DNA of 64,000 bases from Dermatemys mawii (taxonomy: Eukaryota; Chordata; Testudines; Dermatemydidae), in NCBI GenBank assembly GCA_007922305.1, contig ML677364.1, forward strand, positions 16,948,260 to 17,012,259. Direction: 5' to 3'. Both the position numbers and the translations under genes were made by a program. Under the pieces are notes generated by a model. The model was not told the origin of the DNA, did not search any database, and saw only the letters and a list, made by a program, of their open reading frames with translations. Positions 33,961-43,979 of the stretch are shown here, in pieces. Every line of letters starts with the position of its first letter. Within the stretch, counting starts at the first letter, position 1.

Positions 33961-34124
33961 CTCCATTATTACATTCTTCATACACAATTGCAAATTTGGA
34001 CTATTTAGGCCTTTAAGTCTGAGTTACTCATATATCGTGCTTTGATTTTACTTTTTCGTCATGGGGTTTTCTTTTCATTTTAAGCTTACACCTGATAGCA
34101 TAGTCAGGCCCCAAGGAGCTCATG

Positions 34125-34225
34125 AAGTTCCATTCTATGCATCCGATGAAGTGGGATTATAGCCCTCGAAAGCTTATGCTGAAATAAACTGGTTAGTCTC
34201 TAAGGTGCCACAAGTATTCCTCATC
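34125..34225. repeat. Half-foldback repeat fragment
   Basis: CATCCGATGAAGTGGGATTA and CGAAAGCTTATGCT followed by GTTAGTCTCTAAGGTGCCAC are the same repeat family as 31834 and 43503, but only one arm is present. It lies upstream of RGN coding exon 1, between it and the CpG island. Confidence 0.65.
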
Positions 34226-34999
34226 TTAAATATGAACTTTAGTCCTCTAAATCCCAGTGGTCACCTACACACTTGATGTATTGGGTTTTCAGGATTACTG
34301 GTACTACCAATAGAACTAGTAGTAAGCATACATGCAAGTATTTGCAGGTTCAGATTTCTACATCTATGCAATACAGTAACTTCGAAATTTATTTATGGGC
34401 ATGAATTTTTCCTTTGTTCATCTAATTCACAGCAACTCACCCTCATGGCAAAGAACACTTATGTAAGTGTGTTAGGTACTATAAGTGATGACTACATAAA
34501 TAAACATCAGCAGCCGATTTGTGGAAAGTAGCCAGGGAGCGGTTTTGCTTCAGATGAAAGTGGTTTATACCTTATAATCTTCCATGAATTAGAAAAAGAT
34601 TATTCCAGAGGGAACACTGTATTTCTGGCATTTAAGCCAATACCAAAGATCGTGAGACCAGCTGGCTCATTTTACCCACTATATAAATGTCTAGAGACAT
34701 GTTCCTCTTTTGAACATATGTCTGAGCCACAGCAGGAGAACCTGTTGCACAATCTTTGCATAAGATAAGTCTCCCATGTCACAAGGTCTCAAAAGTTGCC
34801 AAGGCAAATCAAACAAGAGGAAAGCTGGCAAAGAAAAATCCTGAACTTCAAACACGTTTTAGAGTTATGTCCTAACTCTGAATGCAACACTTAATACCTT
34901 TCCAACTCACACCTAGACAAAGCCCTGCAAACAGTAGCCACAGCACTCCGGCTGCACACGGCTGGCTTCCCCCTTCACCTTTCCATGCACTACACGCCC

Positions 35000-35720
35000 A
35001 GCTGATGCACTTTTAAGATCGACTTCCACACACGGCTCGCGTTTTAATCCCAGCCTCGCGAAACAACAGCCCGTACAAATGAAGACGTCCCGCGGGAGGA
35101 AACCCGCACACGGACGCGGTCACCCCGCCTCGCCCAAGCACGCTGCCTGTTGCACTCAAACCCCACTGACCGGAGGAGCCCGAGATCGGCCCCTTTGCAG
35201 CCCCCTCCCCGGTACCTGCTTCGGACGAGGACACGACAACTGCGGGGGTTTCTTTGCTCCGGCGCGGGCTGCAGCCTCGGCGAGGACTAAGGACTCATAG
35301 CCCCCGACTCTGTTACTGGTTAACGCGGGTCACTCGCTGCATTGTTCCAACTCCCCGCCCCGGGGGCGCCGGGCCGGTGCAGGGCAGAGTCCGCCAGCCA
35401 CTGGCCGGTCCGCGCCCCGCAGGCGGGGGTGGGGTGAGGCCAGCTGGTGGCTGGGCGCCGCCCCCAGCCACAGTCCCCCCAGCAGCAGCGTCTGCAGGCG
35501 CCTCCCCGCCTTCTCCAGCCGCGCCACGGCCCGGACCCAGAGGCGCGCGCGCGCCCCCTAGATGGTCCCCAGTGAGCGCGCGCGCGGCGTCTTCTTCCCA
35601 CCCCTCCCGGGGATGCTCCAGGCGTGACTCCAGCCCGGGGTGAGGGCAGCTCCTCTCTCCCCCCCTGCTCCCAGCCGCACTGATTCTTAGCCAGGGGCTG
35701 GATTCTTCCCCCAAACCTGC
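35000..35720. promoter_or_regulatory. CpG island, probable RGN promoter
   Basis: This stretch is strongly GC-rich and dense in CpG, including runs of GCGCGC near 35545-35585, in an otherwise CpG-poor AT-rich region. It lies about 3 kb upstream of RGN coding exon 1, whose acceptor just before the ATG requires a non-coding 5' exon. A donor-like CAG|GTACCG on the minus strand at 35216/35215 could end that exon. Several long open frames here are composition artefacts and have no recognisable protein similarity. Which gene it serves, and whether transcription is divergent, is inference. Confidence 0.6.
35217..35450 (-). other. RGN: Candidate 5' non-coding exon of RGN
   Basis: On the minus strand the CpG island contains GAAGCAG|GTACCG with exon end at 35217/35216. 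Splicing from here to the acceptor at 32273 would put a GAA trinucleotide before the RGN ATG. The transcription start cannot be placed from sequence, so the upstream limit given is nominal. Confidence 0.3.
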
Positions 35721-36470
35721 TTTTTTGCTTCCTTCGCCCTTCCCAGATTTGGGCTCTTCACCCTGAGGCAACAAGGAGAGGTTACTACTCCCCTCACGCT
35801 AACTTGAGTTCTGCCAGCCGGCTGGGCCTAGGGATGCCGGCCCGAGGACCGACACGCACCCATGCGCTCCAGCGTGGGGAAGGCAAAGTGGTGCGTGCAG
35901 GCCCGCACAGAGCAGCAGCCCATGCCTCCAAAAAGGGCAGATAAAGAGGCTCAGACACCCCCCCCCCCCGCACTCAGTTCCTGACGGCAAAGCAGAGCCT
36001 CATAGCCCAGGGGAAGGAGGGCGGGAGGTAGAGCCAGAGGCACCATGTGAGGGGGGAAGAGACAGAGGGGCAAAGCCCTCTCACCTCACTCCCACCACAT
36101 TCAGTAACATCATGTCCCCTGGTTAGTAGTGCTACTCCAGCCTCAGAGTGTTGCCAAGCGGTCAGGTCTCCCCCTGCCCATAAAGAAAATGCAGCAACAG
36201 AGGAGCTCAGGGTGTTTGTTAGTGGTGTCAGCTGGCAGGAGCAGCACTGCCTCAGTGGGGCTCCCCACATGCAGCCTGTAGGGGAGGGGAGATGCCAACT
36301 TAGGAGGTGGAGCTGGCTGTGTGGAGAAGGGATGCTGAGGAGCCGGCTGTGTAGGTGCTGGCTCCAGGAGGGTGGCAGCCTGGGAATAGACTTTTTTTAC
36401 TGCAGAGTCTGCACAGACTCCACAACTCTGTCACACATCTAGTAACACTTGAGGCAGAATGGGATGGGGC

Positions 36471-36614
36471 TAGAGTGACCAGCCAGCAAGTGTGAAAAAT
36501 TGGGACAAGGGAGGTGTGTGTGTGTGGGAGGCGTGTGTGTATTATAGGAGACTATAAGAAAAAGACCCAAAAATCAGGACTGTCCCTGTAAAATCAGGAC
36601 ATCTGGTCACCATA
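36471..36614 (-). mobile_element. Second copy of the GGTGACCAG MITE, opposite orientation
   Basis: It begins TAGAGTGACCAGC and ends CATCTGGTCACCATA. The interior AAATCAGGACTGTCCCTG is the reverse complement of the matching part at 20408-20535. A TG-rich simple run near 36510-36540 has been added inside. Confidence 0.65.
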
Positions 36615-36767
36615 GGTGGGGCCAGGCTGACTCAATACTAGGCATCTGCTGGAGCAAAGGGTCCAGCCTGGTTCTGTGGGGGGGCCTTCCATAGCAGGGT
36701 GGATGATGCAGAAAAGTGCCAGTCCCACCCACCAATTTAACACGTTTTAGGATTGGATCCAGTAGGT

Positions 36768-37076
36768 CAGGGATCAGCAACCTTTCAGAAGTGGTGTGCT
36801 GAGTCTTCATTTATTCACTCTAATGCAAGGTTTCGCGTGCCATCAATACATTTTAACGTTGTTAGAAGGTCTCTTTCTATGTCTATAATAGATAACTAAA
36901 CTATTGTTGTATGTAAAGTAAATTATGTTTTTAAAATGTTTAAGAAGCTTCACTTAAAATTAAACTAAAATGCAGAGCCCCCCAGCCCAGTGGCCAGGAC
37001 CCGGGCAGTGTGAGTGCCACTGAAAATCAGCTCGCGTGCCGCCTTTGGCACCCGTGCCATAGGTTGCCTACCTCTG
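36768..37076. mobile_element. 309-bp hAT element
   Basis: The left end is CAGGGATCAGCAACCT; the right end reverse-complemented is CAGAGGTAGGCAACCT. Flanks CAGTAGGT (36760-36767) and CAATAGGT (37077-37084) differ at one base. The interior is AT-rich with no coding potential. Confidence 0.85.
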
Positions 37077-37307
37077 CAATAGGTCTTTCCCCTCGGACCC
37101 AGCCAGCTCCTAAACGATTGCCCTACTGCTGTCTGACCTCAGTGAGTGTCTTCTCCCACCAAACCACTCAACCCCTAGATACCCATCCCGTAAACTCCAC
37201 CTTCTGTTCCCTCCATATCAGCCTCCCATGCCAATTATTTCACACAGCTGATGCAATTTGATAACATTGACCTATTCAGCAAATGAGACATTGCAAACCA
37301 TCTACAT

Positions 37308-38575
37308 CAGGAGTGGGCAAACTACGGCCCGCGAGCCGTTTTTATCCAGCCCGCAAGCTCCTGCCACGGGAGCGGGACCAGTGGACCTGCTCTCCTCGGC
37401 CGAGTGCTCTGACAGTGCCCCGGAGAGCGGGCCGGCTGCTGGCTTGGCGCACCACCGGCACAGTGGGGCTGGCGCGCCGTCTGGGACAGCAGCCCCGTGG
37501 CTGGTCTGATGCGCTACTGGAGACAGCGGCCCCGCGGCAAGCGGGCCGAACATGCCAAGGGGGACAGCGGCCCCGTGGCCGGCAGGCCGAGCGCACCACG
37601 GGGAACAGCGGCCCTGCGGCAGATTGGCCGGGTGCACCGCGGGGGATAGCAGCCCCGGGGCAGGTCGGCCAGGTGCACCACGGGGGACAGCAGTGCCGTG
37701 AGGGACAGCAGCCCCACGGCCGGCAGGCCAGGCACGCCACAGGGGACAGCGGTCCCACGACAGGCCGGCCAGGCACGCCGCGGGGGACAACAGCCCCACG
37801 GCCTGCTGGCCGGGCGCACTACAGGGGACAGTGGCCCAGCTGCCTGCTGGCCAGGTGACCCACAGGAGACAGAGGCCCTGCAACCTGCTGGGCGGGCTGC
37901 CAGGGCTTGGGTGACCAGAGAGCAAATGTAAAAAATCGGGATGACCCGGGCACGCCGCTCAGAGAGTGGGGCTGGAGGGCCGCCTGGAGCAGGGGACAGT
38001 TGTCCGTGGCGGGCTGGGCGCCGCCTGGAGAGCAGGGCTGGCCCATGAGTGGCTGGGCATACCGCCCCGGCTGGGCGCGCCGCGGCTGGCTGGGCGCATC
38101 ACCTGGAGCCCGTGACAGGTGTCCCCAAGCTGGCCAAGTGCTCCACTCGGACAGCAGGGCTTGTGTGCCGCCCGGAGCCGGGACAGCTGGCCTGCCTGTG
38201 GCTGGGTGCCTTGAGCCTGGGAGAGCGGGGCTGGCGGATGACCCCCCTCCCTTCCAGCTCTAGGGATCAAGATTGCTGTTTTGCTGCTCTTCACCCTGCT
38301 CTTCAGTGATGGGCAGTCATTTTTAGCACCATCTTCAGGGAAGATTCTGCAGGCAAAACTCCACATTCTTAAGGTATGACCTCACCACCCCTTCAACAGA
38401 CTTTATTTGAATATCTCTGAATTGTTAATTTCTGAGCGTTCATGGCCCACCATGAGGTAGTTGGGATGTGGGAAGTGGGAGGGGGTCGGAAAGGGGTGGA
38501 GCCAGGCTACCCGGCCCTCCATACAGTTTTGCAATGCTGATGTGGCCCTCGGGCCAAAAAGTTTGGCCACCCCTG
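37308..38575. mobile_element. 1.27-kb hAT element with an internal GC-rich minisatellite
   Basis: Ends are CAGGAGTGGGCAAAC and GTTTGGCCACCCCTG. A perfect 8-bp duplication ATCTACAT flanks it (37300-37307, 38576-38583). The left part holds a tandem array of roughly 40-bp units. No transposase is visible. A fragment resembling the GGTGACCAGA MITE sits near 37910. Confidence 0.88.
37440..37880. repeat. GC-rich minisatellite, roughly 40-bp unit, about ten copies
   Basis: Units repeat the pattern GGGGACAGCGGCCCC, then GGC-rich sequence, then GGCCAGGCGCACCAC with substitutions and small length changes. Because the unit length is not a multiple of three and stop codons are rare at this composition, long open frames appear on both strands. 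They are not genes. Confidence 0.8.
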
Positions 38576-39072
38576 ATCTACATCATAGGCTGCAATTCCC
38601 ACAGTCTCTTGTAGATGAAAGGATGCCAACAATTAGACTTTACTCTTGATATCCCAAGTGACACCTCTGGCTGGAGTGCACCTATAGGGGCAAAATATCT
38701 CAAGGAGCTCAAGCTACTGTGAGGTTACCTCTGCTTCTTCAAGTATCTGACCCTATGGGCACTCTACCATAGGAGACTCCCAACCACTAACTCAACAAGG
38801 AGGTGGATGTTGAGAAGGCAAGTCCAAATTGTTTTTGAAGGAGTGACACCAAAGGTAGCATCATCTTGACAAGCCATTAAAATAATATAATGCATGGCAA
38901 AAATATGAATAGAAGACCAAGTTGCAGTCCTACAAATTTTTGTTATGGGAACATCTTTCAGTAAAGCTATAGATGTGGACTAAGCTCCATTTGAAGGTGC
39001 TGTAAGAATATTTAGTCAGACAGGGTCTTATAAGGAGTATTCTATTTTCTGGGCTGGCATATAGTACTTTAT

Positions 39073-39332
39073 GGGCTTGGCTACACTTGAAATTTCAAAG
39101 TGCTCCCGTGGCACTGCTTTGAAGTGCACATGTGGCGATGTGCGAGCGCTGTAAGAGAGCCCGCCCAGCACTCCTGATAATCCATCTCCACAAGGGGATG
39201 CACTCCCAGTGCTCGGAGCCTGTCCACAATAGCTCTTTATAGTGCTTAGAGTTGCTGCACTCAGGGGGGTGATTTTTCAAACCCCTGAGCCAGCATGTTA
39301 GAGCACTATAAAGCACCAGTGTAGCCAAGCCC
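39073..39332. mobile_element. Harbinger-like MITE
   Basis: The ends share GGGCTTGGCTACACT in inverted orientation (15 bp). The trinucleotide TAT flanks both sides (39070-39072, 39333-39335). A 3-bp duplication fits the PIF/Harbinger group, although TAT is not its usual TWA target, so the superfamily is tentative. Confidence 0.65.
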
Positions 39333-39539
39333 TATAGCTTCCTTCTTAGAGGTAGGCTGGCTAGTGGCAGATGTTTGCCAAACTTGTGCAAGCAGGTGAT
39401 ATCAAGGCCTTGTTGATTGTTAGGGCAATTTTCAGTGAAGAGACTCATCTTGTGTAATAGGTTGATAGTATCGAAGGCCAGATCTTGGATAGTACTTTGC
39501 ACCTCTCTAGGGAAACCTGGAGATTGTAAACATGATTGT

Positions 39540-40560
39540 CTCCCAGGGAAAATTGCTCTTCTTTTTCCACCCCGCTCCTAGTTCCCTGGTGGAGGACTAA
39601 GCTAATGAAAGAAATTAACAAACCCACTTGTAAGGTATCATATAAAACCTGGTGAGACCCTCGGCATGAATATCTCTGTTGGAAGTACGTATGGGTTGTG
39701 TAAAGAGAATTGTGTGTACTGCACTCTAGATACATGTTCTGAAAGTATGTTTTGGGGACAGTGGACAAACAAGCATGCCTTAGACAAAAGAATGTGGATT
39801 TACCTGTCTGTGGTTAAAGGTTGTAAACCATAGACAATGAAATTATATTTACATATAATGAAAACAAAGCAATTCAGCTAACAAGCAGTGGAGGAAACAG
39901 TCTGCGGAGCACATCAGGGACATAGCAGAGTCTGAACCCCCAAGAAGTTGTCATTGCCTGGCTCCTGAGGCAATGACAATGGACTTTTGTCTTTTTTTGT
40001 TCCCCTTGTATTTTCTAGTCTGCTTATCTATAACTTAGGAGAAAATGGGGATAACACCCTCTGATTTCATAAATGTTGGAGGCCTTGTCCATGGAGGACA
40101 GGAGATGATAGTAGCTTGCTCTAAGTGAGAAACTGGTTTACGAAAAGACAGAGCTTGCTCAAAATTAATTTTAAGCTCCAGAAAGAATGTTATTTTTATC
40201 TTTTTTGTAACCTTTTCCCTCTTTTATTCTTATTGGGTGTCACTTAAATCTGTGTTCTTTATTAATAAACATATTCCTGTTTTATTACAAACCATTTTAG
40301 GGCTGTATATCAAGACGTAGGACCTTAGCTAAACTAAGAGGCTGGTTTAAGTATGGTCTCTTTAGAGGAAGCTAACAATTTCTGCGAAAGCCTTGTGGGA
40401 AGGGCTGGATGCTACAGGGAGACATCCCTGAGGAACTGGGGCTCACTGATTGCCTGTCTTAAGCTTGCTTTGCAGGTAACAGGGTCTCAAGGAGTGTATG
40501 GGTGAGGTGAAGAGACTAGTGTGGCAGGGAGCTGTTTTACCATCAAAGCTCTTTTGCTAA
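39540..40560. mobile_element. Possible LTR-like or other retroelement segment
   Basis: AATAAA-rich sequence near 40262-40272 and a run with no genes resemble an LTR-type repeat, but I find no clear termini or target duplication. It is listed to account for the stretch rather than as a firm call. Confidence 0.25.
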
Positions 40561-40849
40561 GGCAGAGAAGTCCATGCCTCCTTGCATGAAGTGCTGCTTT
40601 GCACACTCCTGGGCCTACAGACACAGCTTTGTGTCCTCCTACAACTCCCTCCAGCAAGCTGAGCCCGTCCCAGGCAGCCTTTCCACAGTTCCCCAGAGGA
40701 GAAGGGAGTTCAGCTCTTGTTGTAGAATTTCATCAAAATGGTCCCTGAAAAGGAACTAGGAAGGAGATTTGTGGGTAGGAGGCATCAGAAATTCCATGAG
40801 ACAGCTACCATAAATAATCTGTAAGACCCATTTAGCTTTAGCTATGGCC

Positions 40850-42120
40850 CTCCATTTTTAGCAAATTGGATAAGGCAGCCTCCATATAGACTTGATTATC
40901 ATGAGGGTCCCTTCTGGTCTTCAGGTTTGACTTCCTACACATTGCGGGCCACACAACTGCACCAACCCTCTCCTGTAGTAGACCCATAATCTCTGGCTGA
41001 GTTACTAAAGTCCTCAAATCATGATTTAAAGACTTCACATTACAGAGAATGGACCATTTACACTAGTTTAAACCTGCAAGTGACCTGAGCCCTGTGTTGC
41101 AGAGGAAGGTGAAACCTCTCCCCATCCCCCACAGGATTCTCCGCCAATCTGACCTGAGAGAAATTCCTTCCCAAACCCAAATACAGCGATCATTAGACCC
41201 CGAATAGGTGGGGAAGACCCAGCAGCCAGACATCAGGAAAAGAATTTGCTGTAGTAACTCAGAGCCCTCCCCATCTAGTGTCCCATCACCAGCTATTAAG
41301 ATATTTTCTAGTAGCAATTGTAGATTGTCTACATGTCATTGTAGGGATTCTCAATATACCACCCCCTCTATAAACTTGAAGCCATTTAGGGTTTTTGTCC
41401 CCACTGACCCACTGGAAAGGCTATTCCAGAACTTCAGTGCTCTCATAGTTAGAAATCTTCATCCACTTTCAAGCCTAAATTTGCTGGTGACCAGTTAATA
41501 TCAATTTGTTCTTATGTAGATGTTGGCACTTAACTGAAATAACTTCTCTCCCTCCCTGCTATTTATCCCTCTGATGTATTTATAGAGATCAATCATATCT
41601 CCCTTCACTGTTCTTTTGGTTAGACTAAACAAGCAAAGCTATTTGAGTCTCCTCGCCTAAGGTAGGTTTTCCAGTCTTCTGATCATCTTAGTAGCCCTTT
41701 TCTGCACCTGTTCCAGTTTGAATTAATCCTTCTTAAACCCAGGAGACCAGAATTGCATATAGTATTCCAGATGCAGTCTCCCCCGTGCCTTGTATAATCA
41801 TACTAACACTTCCCTGCCTTAACTGTTAATATTTCACCTGGTGCACCCTAAGACTGCATTAGCCTTGTTCACGGTGGCATTGTGTGGACAGTTCATACTC
41901 ATCCTTATATTCAACCAATATACCCAGGTTTTTCTCCGCCTCTATAACTTCCAACTGAGAAATCTCCTTCTTATAGTAAAAGTTCTTGTTGTTAGCCTCA
42001 GAGTGCATGACCTTCCATTTTGTACTATTAAATTTCACCCTATTTCTATTACTCCAGTTGTCAATGTCATCCAGATCTTCGTTTTTATTGAGGCTTCTTC
42101 ATCTCCTCCTCCAATATAGA
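40850..42120 (-). mobile_element. CR1/L3-type LINE 3' portion
   Basis: The minus strand carries typical CR1 3'-end sequence. On the plus strand it appears as TGATCATCTTAGTAGCCCTT and the CATATCTCCCTTCACTG region. No intact frame remains. Limits are approximate. Confidence 0.75.
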
Positions 42121-42393
42121 GACACCGTCTTTACAGTTCTGTCCAAAAAACCTCTTGGTTAGGGTTTAGAGTGTTGTGTGGTGGATCCTGAGGATGTTGG
42201 TCTTAAAATGGCTGAGGCAGCCATCTTGTTCTATACCCCTTTCTATGGTGTTTTCTGTTCAAGGCAGGGGCATAAATGCTCAGTGAATGAAAGTATTGTT
42301 TTCAACTGTGTGAGGAGTGAAGAAACATTGGTCTTCTTGTGTAATAGGCTGACTGTATCAAAGGGCAGATTTTGGATGGTACTTTGCACCTCT

Positions 42394-42850
42394 CTAGGCA
42401 ATCCTGAAAATTTGTAAACACGAGTGCCTCCTCATAACAGTGACTGTAGCCATCTCCCTAGAAACACTATCTGCCACATCCACCACAGCTAGGAGGGACA
42501 TTTTGGCCGCCAAGCTGCCCTCATCCACTAAGGCCTGGAAGCAGGCCCTATCCTCCTCAAGCTGCTTGTCCTTAAATTCCAACAGCTTATTATAATTTGT
42601 AAAATCATATTTGGCCAAGAGGGCCTGATAATTTGAGATTCTGAACTAGAGGGAAGTAGAAGAGAAGACCATTGTCTCTTGAAAGTGAAGTCACTTGTGT
42701 CCCTTAGCAGAGGGAATAGTCTTTGGGTGCTGGTTTGGGCCGTTCTGTAGCTGCCTGTACTACCAAAGAGTTAGCGTAGTAGATAAGAGAACAAAAACTT
42801 TCTGCCTTTGGATGCAACAAAAATAACCCTTCTTGATCCTCTTGGGGTGG
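42394..42850 (-). mobile_element. DIRS-like retrotransposon gag fragment
   Basis: The minus-strand frame has AKYDFTNYNKLLEFKDKQLE, then ALVDEGSLAAKMSLLAVVDV and VTVMRRHSCLQ, which resembles ORF1 proteins of DIRS-type elements in reptiles. It is short and cut off by stops. Sequence at 39434-39545 closely resembles 42309-42432, suggesting further pieces of the same element to the left. Confidence 0.5.
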
Positions 42851-43502
42851 GAGCACAAAAAGCAGGTATGTGCCAAATTATCTTTGCTGTGTCCATGATG
42901 TTAATGGGGAAGACCACTGGATTGGGACTGGAAAGCTACAGCATGTCTAGTAAACTGTGCTGAGGCTCCTAGACTTCCTCAAGATCAACCTGTAGCTCCA
43001 AAGTGACTCTGCCCGTGAGCTCTTGATTTTGTTTAGAGTAATTTGGTGGAGACAGAGAAGATGGAGTAACCACCTCAGCTGGTGAAGACAAGATTGCTCT
43101 CAGAACTAGCAGGCCAGGCTCACCTTGCCCTTCCAACTATTCTGATGGGGCCCACAGTGAGTGTCCAGGCGATGGCATGTAGGGCTGCTGCACCAATCCT
43201 AGATGTCTAGGGTAGGGCTCCCACTATCTCCAACATTGCCAACACAATGGATCAACTGACAGAGGAGGGCCCCATGGCATAGGGTGGCATCTATTTCGTG
43301 GCCAGTCGTATCTGGTCAAAGGTCAGAACCCTAATCTCCCAGGCCTCCTGTCTTGTGCCAACTCCCATGGACAGTACTTGTGGAAAAAAAAAATTATAGA
43401 CTCAGGCCCCGGTAGGCATGTGTGATTCCATGTCTAGAATGCATATTGGAACCATCATTCAACGAATTAGTAACAGCTATAGCTGTAGACCTCGCTGATT
43501 TA

Positions 43503-43690
43503 CTATTTGAAAGTAACAAAGAGTCCTGCAGCACCTTAAAGACTGACAAACGTATTGGAGCATAAGCTTCCGTGAGCTAATACCCATTTTGTCGGATGCA
43601 ATGAAGTGGGTATTAGTCCACCAAAGCTTATGCTCCAATACGTTGGTTTGTGTTCAGGGTGCCACACGACTCCCTGTTGCTTTTGCTACC
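43503..43690. repeat. Foldback repeat related to the 31834 element
   Basis: It contains AAGTAACAAAGAGTCCTG, ATTGGAGCATAAGCTTCC and the inverse GCTTATGCTCCAATACG. The arms are about 60 bp with mismatches. No coding content. Confidence 0.75.
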
Positions 43691-43824
43691 CATGATACTT
43701 GAAGATAGTTGCAAGTGATTATGAACAACTGAGGTTTGTGAGTTCTAGTAACTTTATTCCTCTCAAACGCCAGAAGGAGAATAAAGAGAGAAGAATGTAG
43801 GCTTCTAGTTGAGGCACTGGACTA

Positions 43825-43970
43825 GGACTTAATAGATCTTGCTCCTGCCATAGACTACTCGTATGACGTTAGGCAAGCTACTGTATCTCGCTCTGCCTGT
43901 TTCCCCATCTATAAAACAGGTATAACAACAATGCTTCATTTCCTCATGAGGGGTTGTGAAGATAAGTCCA
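43825..43970. mobile_element. MIR-like SINE
   Basis: It includes GGCAAGCTACTGTATCTCGC, a CCTGTTTCCCCATCTATAAA block and a region GGTTGTGAAGATAAG, in the order expected for a MIR. Confidence 0.65.
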
Positions 43971-43979
43971 TAGGATAAA

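Noticed and set aside
35254..35774. Open frames of 129 and 153 codons in the CpG island
   Set aside because: Pro/Ala/Arg-rich frames on both strands with no recognisable domain are typical of CpG islands. The region is better explained as a promoter.
37283..37925. Long overlapping open frames of about 190-207 codons on both strands
   Set aside because: They coincide with a GC-rich minisatellite of roughly 40-bp units inside a hAT element. Gly/Pro/Arg-rich frames on both strands reflect composition.
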